From Acetatifactor muris (GTDB lineage Bacteria > Bacillota > Clostridia > Lachnospirales > Lachnospiraceae), in the NCBI RefSeq assembly GCF_024623325.1, contig NZ_JANJZD010000013.1:1-64000 (forward strand): 64,000 nt of DNA, read 5' to 3'. The notes beneath the pieces are model-generated. The model had not been told where the DNA came from and did not search any database. It was given only the letters and a program-made list of their open reading frames with translations. Within the stretch, counting starts at the first letter, position 1, and every line of letters begins with the position of its first letter. This document shows, piece by piece, positions 50,982 through 60,297 of the stretch. A program made the position numbers and the translations under genes.

Positions 50982-52424
50982 CTATAAAATCTGCTCTACC
51001 GCTTCTATGAGTGAGTTGCAGGTTAAATCTTGTCCAAACTGACCATTTTCTTTATTGCCATCATGTTGATTGCTATCTGTGTCACTTCCAATCAGCAGTA
51101 CCGTTTTTGTTCCTGCATTTTTACCACATAGTACATCATTCCTGCTATCGCCAATAAACCAGCTAGAGGTCAAGTCAATATTATAATCTTTTGCCGCTTT
51201 AACCACCAGTCCTATCTTAGGTTTTCGACAATTACAGTTTATTTTAAGAGAAGAAATTTCACCTGTAAATCCTCTATCCGGATGATGCGGACAATAATAA
51301 AGAGCATCAATATATGCTCCCGCTCTGCCCAGCTCTGTTTCCAGCTTATCATGAATTTCACCCAATAATTTATCTGATACTTCTCCTCTTGCAACCACTG
51401 GTTGGTTTGTGATGATAATACACAGGCTCCCCGAAGCATTAATTCTTTTTACCGCCTCAGCCACCCCATCTATTAGCTCAATCTGGTCTACACTTCTTAT
51501 AAGACCTTTATACTTGTTTATTGTTCCATCTCTGTCTAAAAAAAAGGCTCTTTGTTTGTACTGAAGATTCTTCCTTTTTATCATTCCTACTTTGAAGTCA
51601 CATAATACTTGCTCAAACCGTTCTGGCGTTCCCATATCTTTAACATACTCAGGTGAATCATAACAAAATATTGCTCCACTGTTTTTATCCCCACACAATG
51701 GCTTGAGTAGCTGACGATCCAAGTCAACTTTCACAACGCTCCCCTGCGAGTTACTTGTCCCAATCAATTCAGGAACTATTGTGCCATTCTTCACCGCTAT
51801 GTCCAGCACTTTTCTATTCAATATATGCAATCCTGCATTAATCCTGTTTTTAAAGTATACTGGTCTTTTATCCTCTTTGGCAAGCCATTCTATTACCCGG
51901 CAATCCATATCAGCAACAACTACCGAACTGTCAAAAGGATGAGAATTGGGATGGGTAAAAAGTGTTGCCCACCCCCCTTTCTTCTTATGATATTCCACAA
52001 AGCGCCTAATATTTACATCAAATACAGAATCCGCAGTTAGAAGCAAAAAGTCTTCATCAGCACCATCCTTTAGGTCATCATATATTTTATAAAGTGCTCC
52101 TGCATTTCCGAGCGGAATTGCCTCATTAAAGTAGGAAATAGATACTCCAAATGGTTTTCCTGTAGCACGTGAGACACAAGTCCCATCGCCAAAGTAGTCC
52201 ATAATAATCGATGAAAGGTATCCAACCGTAATAATTATCTTATCAAATCCCTGTTCGCGAAGGGAACATATTTCCCTTTCCAGCACTGGTATTCCATCTA
52301 TCGGTAAAAGTGGTTTGGGTATATCAGGTGCTTCATTATATAGTTCTGGATATTGCACAGCAAATTTCTTTGTTACAGAAGTAATGCGCGTTCCTTTGCC
52401 TCCTGCCATTATAACTACTTTCAC
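50982..52424 (-). CDS. Heptose-1-phosphate guanylyltransferase fused to HAD heptose-bisphosphate phosphatase (HddC-GmhB)
   Basis: A 480-residue fusion. Residues 1-275 form a nucleotidyltransferase (VVIMAGGKGTRITSVTKKF, PKPLLPIDGIPVLEREICSL, DFLLLTADSVFDV); from about 292 a HAD phosphatase with AFFLDRDGTINKYKG (catalytic DRD at 297-299), ITNQPVVARGE, the zinc loop CPHHP...CNCRKP and FIGDSRNDVLCGKNAG. Together they would supply the last steps to GDP-D-glycero-D-manno-heptose. GTG start preceded by AAGGAG. Confidence 0.88.
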   Translation of the reverse strand: MKVVIMAGGKGTRITSVTKKFAVQYPELYNEAPDIPKPLLPIDGIPVLEREICSLREQGFDKIIITVGYLSSIIMDYFGDGTCVSRATGKPFGVSISYFNEAIPLGNAGALYKIYDDLKDGADEDFLLLTADSVFDVNIRRFVEYHKKKGGWATLFTHPNSHPFDSSVVVADMDCRVIEWLAKEDKRPVYFKNRINAGLHILNRKVLDIAVKNGTIVPELIGTSNSQGSVVKVDLDRQLLKPLCGDKNSGAIFCYDSPEYVKDMGTPERFEQVLCDFKVGMIKRKNLQYKQRAFFLDRDGTINKYKGLIRSVDQIELIDGVAEAVKRINASGSLCIIITNQPVVARGEVSDKLLGEIHDKLETELGRAGAYIDALYYCPHHPDRGFTGEISSLKINCNCRKPKIGLVVKAAKDYNIDLTSSWFIGDSRNDVLCGKNAGTKTVLLIGSDTDSNQHDGNKENGQFGQDLTCNSLIEAVEQIL

Positions 52425-52765
52425 TGTCTTGCCCTGCTCCTTAAATTAATTTATGCCCCAATACATTTCTGCATTACTGCCCTGAACTGTTTTATGAATA
52501 GTTTCAGATATTCTGATTCTTTAAATGATTCTTAGCGATAATCAAATCAGCCATTTCATCTATACACAAGTCAATAATATTTTTTCCCTTGCTTCCCCTT
52601 TGGCAGGATTAAAGGCAAAATTTTGTTTTTATACATTACTTCTTCGCCCTCTTCTTACATATTAAAATCAACAAATTGTTTCTGAATCTCTACATTTCAT
52701 GTCTCTTCATTTAATAATACTTTCAAAATCTGAAGAATTTCATGACAGCCAACGTACCTACGCCA
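52425..52765 (-). other. 340-bp gap with remnants of a decayed gene
   Basis: Between wzx and the HddC-GmhB gene the minus strand shows pieces of coding-like sequence interrupted by stops and shifts (CHEILQILKVLLNEE, NVEIQKQFVDFNM, then SEYLKLFIKQFRAVMQKCIG). A ribosome site and promoter were not seen. Not recognised. Confidence 0.4.
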
Positions 52766-54241
52766 TTAACTCTTTTTGCTTTTTGATTTTATATTTCCCC
52801 AAAGAAAACGATTTACTTCTTTTACTATTTCATTTCTAAAAACAAAATGTGTAATATAATAAAGCAATGCGGAAATAATGGCTGCAAAAAAGAATTTATA
52901 CCTTGAACTCCAATGTATAAATTTAACAATGAAATAAACAGTACCATTTGATAGTAATCCGATTGTCAGCGGCATAATATCTCTCATTAAGGATATTCTC
53001 ATGTTTCTTAAAACATCCCGACTACTGTATACGGTGATAACAAAAACCATAAACTCCGATACCAGTGTTGTGATTGCTGCTCCAAAGCACCCCCACTTAG
53101 GTATAAAGACTAAATTCAATATCAAATTCAATGACGCACCTGTTACCGTTGCTGTCAAAGTAACTTTTTCCCTATCCATCGGAATCAATATTGCAGAACT
53201 CATTATCATATTGCCTGTGGCAAATAACAAAGTAACCGCCAATACAATTAACGGTCTGAACGCATTTGTAAATTCCTCTCCTGAAACAAAGAGTATCATG
53301 TCATTTCCATACAAAACACAGATAGACGAGCAAAATATAACAAAAATATAAAATGCCTTAACTACTTTATTCAGTAATACATAATAAGCCCCTTTTTCTT
53401 TACAGAAATAGCTATGTAAATATTGTGTCAATCTAGGTATAACTACAATAATTCCTACTGACACCATGACATGAATTACATTGTAAATTTTTACCGCAGC
53501 ACTATATATCCCCACCTCCGAATCATCACGCAACCAGCCTACCATAGTAATATCGGCATTAGTATATATTGCTGACGCAACATTTGTAAAAAATATAATT
53601 GCTATTGGCTTAAAATATTGAACGCTTTCTCTGGATAAACGAGGGGTAAGCCTTACATGCTTTCGTGCATGAAAGTGAGTGTATATATCGTAGCCATTTG
53701 CCGCAATCATCAGGAAAAAAGTATATGCTGCAATATCCTGGACCGATCGCACACACAGTATTACCCCTATTACTGCAATAAATTCGCAAATAACTGTGCT
53801 TAATGCAATTGTTGCAAAGTCTTCATAAATATTGTAAATCCATTCTAATCCATAGGTAGTTAGAAGAATGCTTATAGAATAGATGTATATTAGTCTCTTA
53901 TATGGATGAAAGAATTCAACAAACGTTGCCAAAAAAACAAATATTACATAAGAAAAAAAAGTTGTCACTATGCTGATCGCATAGAGTTGAGACGCTATAT
54001 GTACTATATCTTTTTGATTGTTTCTAACTTTCGAACATTCTCTAATTGCAAAAGTACTGATTCCCATCATTGCAATTAATAAAAAATAGCTGTTTAGAGA
54101 TTTAACAAATTCAACAGCGCCGACATTTGCAACACCAAGCTTTATTGCAGCATATTTATACATGACCATTGGAGCCACTATTGCAGCAACATTTTTTATA
54201 AACAATATGATTGAGTTCTTAATCAAGCTCTTTTGGTTCAT
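52766..54241 (-). CDS. wzx: Oligosaccharide flippase, Wzx
   Basis: A 491-residue MATE-like flippase with about twelve to fourteen hydrophobic segments. Family features include VAAIVAPMVMYKYAAIKLGV at the N-terminus, LRDDSEVGIYSAAVKIYNVI near the middle and VTGASLNLILNLVFIPKWGC late. It moves the undecaprenyl-linked repeat unit to the outer face. GAAGGGAA precedes the ATG. The neighbouring wzy and chain-length gene complete a Wzx/Wzy system. Confidence 0.92.
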   Translation of the reverse strand: MNQKSLIKNSIILFIKNVAAIVAPMVMYKYAAIKLGVANVGAVEFVKSLNSYFLLIAMMGISTFAIRECSKVRNNQKDIVHIASQLYAISIVTTFFSYVIFVFLATFVEFFHPYKRLIYIYSISILLTTYGLEWIYNIYEDFATIALSTVICEFIAVIGVILCVRSVQDIAAYTFFLMIAANGYDIYTHFHARKHVRLTPRLSRESVQYFKPIAIIFFTNVASAIYTNADITMVGWLRDDSEVGIYSAAVKIYNVIHVMVSVGIIVVIPRLTQYLHSYFCKEKGAYYVLLNKVVKAFYIFVIFCSSICVLYGNDMILFVSGEEFTNAFRPLIVLAVTLLFATGNMIMSSAILIPMDREKVTLTATVTGASLNLILNLVFIPKWGCFGAAITTLVSEFMVFVITVYSSRDVLRNMRISLMRDIMPLTIGLLSNGTVYFIVKFIHWSSRYKFFFAAIISALLYYITHFVFRNEIVKEVNRFLWGNIKSKSKKS

Positions 54242-54257
54242 AAGGTATGTTCCCTTC

Positions 54258-54821
54258 TCATTCCCTATGAGTCAGCGTATACATCATCAGGTGGTCCAGA
54301 ATCATATGAATATCTTCTGTAATCTGCATATTATCCACGTTTATGTGAACATGGTGATCCGCAATACCTATCAGTTTTCCCCCATCATATCCCACAAACA
54401 CTACGGTCTTAGCGCCATGCTCTTTTGCATAAGAAATAGCATTCACCACATTTTTAGAGTTTCCAGAACCGGAGATGCCAATCACTACATCACCCTCGTG
54501 TAGCTTATTTTTCAGAAGTTCGCGAAAAACTTCTTCATATGAAACGTCATTGGCAATAGCCATCATTGTGGGAATGTTATCTGAAAGACATTCAAAATCA
54601 TACCGCTTGTCCAGCTTTTCGCTGACGCCTTTGTTAAAATCCGCCGTAAAATGAGATGCTGTAGAAGCACTGCCGCCATTTCCGCAGATAAAAATGCGCT
54701 GCCCCTGCAGCCGCGCATTTTCAAAGATATTCATCACCATATTAATATGATCAATATTCAAATTGTCGATAACCCGCTTTTCTTCCTCCAGGTATGCCTT
54801 GATTCCACTTGTGTAATCCAT
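54258..54821 (-). CDS. gmhA: Phosphoheptose isomerase
   Basis: A 187-residue SIS-domain protein: FICGNGGSASTASHFTADFN, IGISGSGNSKNVVNAISYAK and the metal/active-site end DNMQITEDIHMILDHLMMY. It converts sedoheptulose 7-phosphate to D-glycero-D-manno-heptose 7-phosphate. GAGGGGGAATAGTAA precedes the ATG. With hddA and the HddC-GmhB gene it gives a full GDP-heptose route. Confidence 0.92.
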   Translation of the reverse strand: MDYTSGIKAYLEEEKRVIDNLNIDHINMVMNIFENARLQGQRIFICGNGGSASTASHFTADFNKGVSEKLDKRYDFECLSDNIPTMMAIANDVSYEEVFRELLKNKLHEGDVVIGISGSGNSKNVVNAISYAKEHGAKTVVFVGYDGGKLIGIADHHVHINVDNMQITEDIHMILDHLMMYTLTHRE

Positions 54822-54849
54822 TTACTATTCCCCCTCATAAACTTCCATT

Positions 54850-55815
54850 TTACATTTTCGCCGCTATCATATCAGTTACAGTCTGCCTTACTGCTTCATC
54901 CGAGGTATGCCTTGGCTTCCAACCTGTAGCAAGGATTTTGGATATGTCATATTCAAATCTGGGAACATCTCCCTTCCAACCGCAATCACCGCCGGTATAT
55001 TCAAATTGCACTCCATCCAGCCCCATTTCCCCCACCACGATCTCCGCAATTCTCGTCACAGTAGTACCCGCACTGTTCACACTGATATTAAAGACATCCT
55101 GCCCCGACTTCCATTCCTTTGTGAGGTGTGCTATGGCATCAATGAGATCAGACACATATATATAAGGCTTGCATTGGGTACCGTTCCCAAGAATCTTAAG
55201 TTTATGAGGGGATTGTTTCAACTTATTCATAAAATCAAAAATAACTCCGTGTGTCAGGCGCGGGCCAATGACATTCGGAAATCGAAAAACAACCGAATGA
55301 AGATTACACATATACGTGTAAGAAGATATCAACGCTTCTGATGCAAGCTTTGCTCCTCCGTAATAGGATATGGGTTGTAATCCGCCGGTTGTCTCACTCA
55401 GTCTTTCATCAAATCGCTCACCATATACGGCCGATGTTGAAGCAAAAAATAAATTCCTGACATTTACCTTTCTCATCCCTTCCAAAATTGTCCTTGTGGT
55501 CTTGAGCGTGTTACTCCAGTCAACTGCCGGTTCCTCACCGCCCTTTCGAATATCAGAGTTTGCTGCCAAATGATAAACCGTATCAATCTTATTCTCCGCA
55601 AACACTTTGTCCACGCATTCCTGATCTGCAAGCTCCAGCATATAAAACCGAAAACGCCCCTTCCTTCCCAGTTCACTGTCATCCAACAGATGCCTTATAT
55701 TCCTGTCGCCAAAACACAACTTATCTGCCACAACCACGTCCTCACCCTCAGCAAGTAATCTGTCCACTAGGTGACTTCCTATAAATCCTGCCCCTCCTGC
55801 AACTAAAACTGCCAT
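54850..55815 (-). CDS. NAD-dependent sugar-nucleotide epimerase/dehydratase
   Basis: A 321-residue extended SDR: VLVAGGAGFIGSHLVDRLLA, the NAD-site YHLAANSDIRKGG, and active-site YYGGAKLASEALISS (YxxxK). It resembles UDP-glucose/GDP-heptose 4-epimerase-type enzymes; the position inside the heptose genes suggests that it modifies GDP-heptose, but UDP-sugar substrates are possible. The ATG overlaps the preceding acetyltransferase stop by one base (TAATG). Confidence 0.82.
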   Translation of the reverse strand: MAVLVAGGAGFIGSHLVDRLLAEGEDVVVADKLCFGDRNIRHLLDDSELGRKGRFRFYMLELADQECVDKVFAENKIDTVYHLAANSDIRKGGEEPAVDWSNTLKTTRTILEGMRKVNVRNLFFASTSAVYGERFDERLSETTGGLQPISYYGGAKLASEALISSYTYMCNLHSVVFRFPNVIGPRLTHGVIFDFMNKLKQSPHKLKILGNGTQCKPYIYVSDLIDAIAHLTKEWKSGQDVFNISVNSAGTTVTRIAEIVVGEMGLDGVQFEYTGGDCGWKGDVPRFEYDISKILATGWKPRHTSDEAVRQTVTDMIAAKM

Positions 55816-56463
55816 TAATTCATATCCTCCCCGCTAAGTTCATCCCATTTTTGACAAAAAATATCTTTGGATGCAAATATTTTTTCGTCCTCCCAATTCC
55901 ACCAAGTCATTTTATTAATAACATCAACGGATGCATTTTCAAACCGATATCGCAAAATTCTGCCCGGGTTGCCCACAACAATCGCAAAATCAGGCACATC
56001 ATGCGTCACCACGGTGCACGCTCCAATTACCGCCCCATTTCCAACTTTTACCCCCCCTAATATAACTCCCGTTTCCAATCCATACATCATTTCCGATGGT
56101 TACAGGCTTGGGCTTATCATGATATAAATGTGCTTCGTCTATTATCTCCCTAAAAATCCTTGGCGACGTCGTCAAGAAACAAAGCGGATGTTCCCATGTT
56201 CCTATTGAGCAAAAGTTTCCAATGGAACAAAACGCCCCTATCTCCGCAGAAATGATATGCGTACAGGAACCAACATAACTATACCTTCCAACTTTGACAC
56301 CAGCCTCAACCACACTATTTTGCCCTATGTTGACGCGAGCTTCCAATATTGCATCGAAGGACACATTAATAGAGTCTATCATGCAATGAGGAAACCGGTT
56401 CCTCAGTCTTCTCATCCTAATCTCTTCTCTTAAGAATTTGGGAATAAGCTGTTTTATTTTCAT
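55815..56463 (-). pseudogene. Left-handed beta-helix acetyltransferase with a one-base frameshift
   Basis: The start frame (MKIKQLIPKFLREEIRMRRL to [12 protein letters not shown]) loses the reading after ...GNG, and the rest ([20 protein letters not shown] to the GEDMN end) lies in another frame. Removing one C from CCC at 56068-56070 restores a continuous xenobiotic/serine-acetyltransferase-type protein of about 215 residues. GTGAGGAC precedes the ATG at 56463. Either a recent inactivation, a slippage-regulated gene or a sequence error; it would acetylate a sugar of the repeat unit. Confidence 0.8.
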
Positions 56464-56479
56464 AAAATGTCCTCACCTT

Positions 56480-57466
56480 TCAGAAATCGTCCCTATCCAC
56501 GTGAATAATCGATGCACCGGAATTATCCATTTCAAAATTCATTTTACGAAAGTCCGCAAGGCTTTTCTCTACAGCCTCCTGCCTGTCTTCTGGCACATAA
56601 AACAACATAAACCCCTGACCACCGGCGCCTAAAAGTTTTCCGCCCGTCGCTCCGGCTTTCATTGCTCTTTCATAGACGCCATCAATCAATGTGTTCGAAA
56701 CGCCTTTCGCCAGCGATTTCTTTAATTCCCAATTTTCTCTGAGCAACTCGCCCATTGCTTCTACATTATTTTTTTGCAGTTCATCCCTTAATATCCTTGT
56801 AATCTCACACATCTGCCGCTGTATTTTTGCCTTGTCAATGTTTTTCATATTCTCCGATTGCTCTTTTAAAATGTTTGATGCGGAATGTGTACCTCCCAAA
56901 TAGAACATCAGAAGTCTTTCTTCCAGTCTTTTGTAACTGCTGGCTTGCATGATAATTGGTTCAACTTTGACAAAACCATTAGAAAGAAACTCATAATAAT
57001 TCAAACCACCGAATGCAGCGGCAAACTGATCCTGTTTCCCTATAGGTTCATTCAGCTTATTAATTTCCAAGTCGCATGCATCTTTTGCCAGTTTATATTT
57101 GCTGATAAATTCTCCCTTATATGTATGCAATAGTTGTAAAAGAGCGACTGTAAAAGAACTGGAAGACCCCAGACCTGTTCCTGCAGGTATATCTGCCGCA
57201 GAACTGATTTCAACGCCGGTAATATCCATAGATCTTAGACATTCCCGAAAATACTTATGCTGAATATCGCCATATGATTTTACAATTTCTGTCTGAGAGT
57301 ATTTCAACACAATTTGATCTTTGTAAAAATAATTGTGCAATGTAAGGTACATGTATTTGCGTATTGTTGTACTAAGTACACATCCGCCGTATTTTTCATA
57401 AAAAGAAGGGAGATCGCTGCCTCCCCCACAAAAGCTTACTCTAAATGGTGCTCTTGTAATAATCAT
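56480..57466 (-). CDS. hddA: D-glycero-D-manno-heptose 7-phosphate kinase, HddA
   Basis: A 328-residue GHMP kinase: APFRVSFCGGGSDLPSFYEK at the N-terminus, PAGTGLGSSSSFTVALLQLL as the ATP loop near residue 94-113, PIGKQDQFAAAFGGLNYYEF and GATGGKLLGAGGQGFMLFYV. It phosphorylates heptose 7-phosphate at C1. AGGTGGATTAAG precedes the ATG. Confidence 0.92.
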   Translation of the reverse strand: MIITRAPFRVSFCGGGSDLPSFYEKYGGCVLSTTIRKYMYLTLHNYFYKDQIVLKYSQTEIVKSYGDIQHKYFRECLRSMDITGVEISSAADIPAGTGLGSSSSFTVALLQLLHTYKGEFISKYKLAKDACDLEINKLNEPIGKQDQFAAAFGGLNYYEFLSNGFVKVEPIIMQASSYKRLEERLLMFYLGGTHSASNILKEQSENMKNIDKAKIQRQMCEITRILRDELQKNNVEAMGELLRENWELKKSLAKGVSNTLIDGVYERAMKAGATGGKLLGAGGQGFMLFYVPEDRQEAVEKSLADFRKMNFEMDNSGASIIHVDRDDF

Positions 57467-57482
57467 CTTAATCCACCTAAAT

Positions 57483-58676
57483 TCACAATGACTTATCTTT
57501 CATTATTTCATTTATCAATGAAATATATTTTTCAAACATGCTTGTTAAAGAGTATCTTTCCTCATAAAGCTTTCTGGATTCCATGCTCATTTTTTCCAAT
57601 ACTCTTTTATCTCTACATACTCTCAATATGGCTTTTTCCAGTTGCTCCTGGTTATCCGGAGTGATCAGTACCCCATTATTTCTTATAAGTTCTCTGCATC
57701 CGCCCACATCGCTAATGATAATTGGCAGTCCATTGCGTAATGCCTCAACGCCTGTAGCCGGAACCCCTTCATCTAACGAAGGAGAAACAAATAAGTTAGC
57801 TCGGTCTAAATATTCTACAACATCATTTGCAAAACCTGCAATTTCCACATTCTGAAGATTATGTGCCATAACATACTCCTTGCAATGATCAAGTTCCGGA
57901 CCACCTCCGACAACAGTTAATTTTATTGTCGGATCATTTATTTCCCGAATAGCCTTTAATAAGGCCATCTGGTTTTTTCTCCTGCATACCGTACCCGTAG
58001 TTACAATGTGAATATAATCATAGCTGTGTCTGTATTTGCATTCGATATCTTCCCTACCTACCGGTATATAAATACATTTAGAGGCATAATCCTCATGTTC
58101 CCGCGCAAACTTTTTTTTTGCCGTTTCAGATACAAATACTAAAGCCGTGGATTTTTTATATATTTTCGCCTCCAGTTCTTTCAGAAATTGATATACCTTC
58201 CCCTTTTGCATACCCGGATACTGTGCAAAAAGCTGTCCGTATAATTCACCACTATTATGCATTACATAGATTATTTTTTTATTTAGTCCGTCTTTTAACA
58301 CGTAATAAGCAGTATTTGTATCATTTATAATAACTACATCCGCAGAAGTTATCTCTTTATCATAAACATCCACAACTTCTTTTGCAGGCATTAAACCACT
58401 TTTTTTAAGAATAATTCTATTTCCTAATTGAAGCTTCTTAAGTACCTTTATTACTTTCTGCTTCAATTTATATTTTGTGCTATTAACATACCTGAGTTCA
58501 CTTTGTAAGGCTTCCTTTTCATCCGCATGATTTTCATTCATTCCTCTAATGCAGATATTTAGCTGTATTCCCTTCGTATAAAAGTAATCTTGATTATCTT
58601 TAAACTTCTTGACATAATATGATAATCCATTCAATCCATTTAATTCCGCATAACACAACACTGCTGCCCTAACCAT
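57483..58676 (-). CDS. GT4 glycosyltransferase
   Basis: A 397-residue GT-B enzyme. The C-terminal half has IVTTGTVCRRKNQMALLKAI, VVGGGPELDHC and the donor site FVSPSLDEGVPATGVEALRN (E-x7-E). The N-terminal half contains the variable acceptor domain. AGGAGGTACTT precedes the ATG, which overlaps the wzy stop by 8 bases. Donor sugar not predictable. Confidence 0.9.
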   Translation of the reverse strand: MVRAAVLCYAELNGLNGLSYYVKKFKDNQDYFYTKGIQLNICIRGMNENHADEKEALQSELRYVNSTKYKLKQKVIKVLKKLQLGNRIILKKSGLMPAKEVVDVYDKEITSADVVIINDTNTAYYVLKDGLNKKIIYVMHNSGELYGQLFAQYPGMQKGKVYQFLKELEAKIYKKSTALVFVSETAKKKFAREHEDYASKCIYIPVGREDIECKYRHSYDYIHIVTTGTVCRRKNQMALLKAIREINDPTIKLTVVGGGPELDHCKEYVMAHNLQNVEIAGFANDVVEYLDRANLFVSPSLDEGVPATGVEALRNGLPIIISDVGGCRELIRNNGVLITPDNQEQLEKAILRVCRDKRVLEKMSMESRKLYEERYSLTSMFEKYISLINEIMKDKSL

Positions 58677-60138
58677 AAGTACCTCCTACTGCATTGTCAA
58701 GTTTTCCGCCTTCCATGACTCCGTGTATACCCCTCTTTAAATGAATTTTCCCTGTAAGCAGCCACACTGCAGCAACATAAAAAAAAGCCCATTTTACAAA
58801 GGTATAAGAATCAAATAGCATCTCGGCTCTGGGTGCAAATAGTATCTGGTTAATAAATAGAGCAGAAAAATACCGTATAAATCGGCTTGTTCTTATCTTC
58901 TTCGAAACAAACACAATCCATAATGAAAATATGATTGATCCAATTAAAACCCCGGGAAAATAAAACTCAGACATTTCCGCGATAAAGTTACTACCCACAC
59001 CGGCACCGGACAAATAATATTCTTCAGATAATGAATAAGTAATCTGATGATTCAGACTCGCCCTCATCTTAACCATTTCAAGATTTTGCCCCTTCGCCAT
59101 TATATCCGGAAACAAAACAATAGATACTACCCTCACAATTGGTTCCAATGCATACGGCAGATTATTTATATTCAGCAAATCACGATATTGATAATAATAA
59201 CCGGCAATATTTAAACTGCTGGCAGTTGTTTTCAAAAAATTAAATATTGTATCTGGCAATCCTCCATAGTCAAATGTTGTGCCTACCCTTATAAAGGTCA
59301 TCGCCTGCATAGCAATAATTAACAATACTGCAAATATTCCAATCGCAACCGTATTAAACTTTTTCCTATATACTTCATATCTAAATATCAGGACAAAAAG
59401 TATCGGTATAATTGCAGCAGCGCGGGATCCCTGCATAAAATGAATTGCCATACAGCTTATATACAATAGACCACATTTGTCAAATTTTTTCCCGTCTTCT
59501 TCTGATGAACATATTAGATAAAATGACAATATAAAAATATTGTACAACACCTTTAATACGAAATTAACAGGCCCTGTCATTGTAACACCATTTTGAAATG
59601 AAGCAACATATCCAATATTTAAAACAGCTAATGCATACTTGATACTATACAGAATTGCAAACGAGTAGGTAAAATAAAAGGCCCTTCTCGCCCATAATAA
59701 AATGGCTTTGTCATTTGGATACAATTCCAATAAAGGTTTATTCTCTTTTGTTTCTACTTTGTCTGACAGGGCAATGGAATAAAAAACAGATAAAAACAGG
59801 ATATAATACTCTATTATCACCATTTTCGTTTTTGTTTCCCACGTAAAGTACTGAATTCCCAGCGCAGTATCTCCAAAATCTGTTAGCCCAAATACTGTAA
59901 AAAATACTGCATTTAATGAAAACAGTGTCAAAGTAAGCAAAAAACCTGTTTTTATACTATATACACCATATCTTTTTATTGATACATATAAAACAAATAT
60001 ATATATAATAAATAATTCTATCTGAAGTAAATTTAATACGATAGGATTAAATCTACTTAATTCTGCCCCTAAAAAATTAATAACATTTATACAGATCAAA
60101 ATTACTATTGTAAAAAGTTTTGAACTAGAAATATGCAT
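58669..60138 (-). CDS. wzy: O-antigen/polysaccharide polymerase, Wzy
   Basis: A 489-residue polytopic protein with about eleven to twelve hydrophobic helices and a large outer loop with YSLSEEYYLSGAGVGSNFIA near residue 380-400, the usual look of Wzy polymerases, which share little sequence. ATG at 60138 follows GAGGTAGGG; the frame stays open 48 codons upstream but the extra part is charged and lacks a ribosome site. With wzx nearby, polymerisation of repeat units is the likely role. Confidence 0.83.
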   Translation of the reverse strand: MHISSSKLFTIVILICINVINFLGAELSRFNPIVLNLLQIELFIIYIFVLYVSIKRYGVYSIKTGFLLTLTLFSLNAVFFTVFGLTDFGDTALGIQYFTWETKTKMVIIEYYILFLSVFYSIALSDKVETKENKPLLELYPNDKAILLWARRAFYFTYSFAILYSIKYALAVLNIGYVASFQNGVTMTGPVNFVLKVLYNIFILSFYLICSSEEDGKKFDKCGLLYISCMAIHFMQGSRAAAIIPILFVLIFRYEVYRKKFNTVAIGIFAVLLIIAMQAMTFIRVGTTFDYGGLPDTIFNFLKTTASSLNIAGYYYQYRDLLNINNLPYALEPIVRVVSIVLFPDIMAKGQNLEMVKMRASLNHQITYSLSEEYYLSGAGVGSNFIAEMSEFYFPGVLIGSIIFSLWIVFVSKKIRTSRFIRYFSALFINQILFAPRAEMLFDSYTFVKWAFFYVAAVWLLTGKIHLKRGIHGVMEGGKLDNAVGGTYG

Positions 60139-60297
60139 CCGGCAATACCCTACCTCTATTTTTGTTTTCTTGTCTCTCATCCTGCGGATATTTTCTGCAA
60201 ACGATAAATCATAAAAACTGATAAAATACCATATAAGCAAACCTTTATAATTTCTTCTGACGCTGATGAACGATATATACAAGCTTGAGGACAGAGC

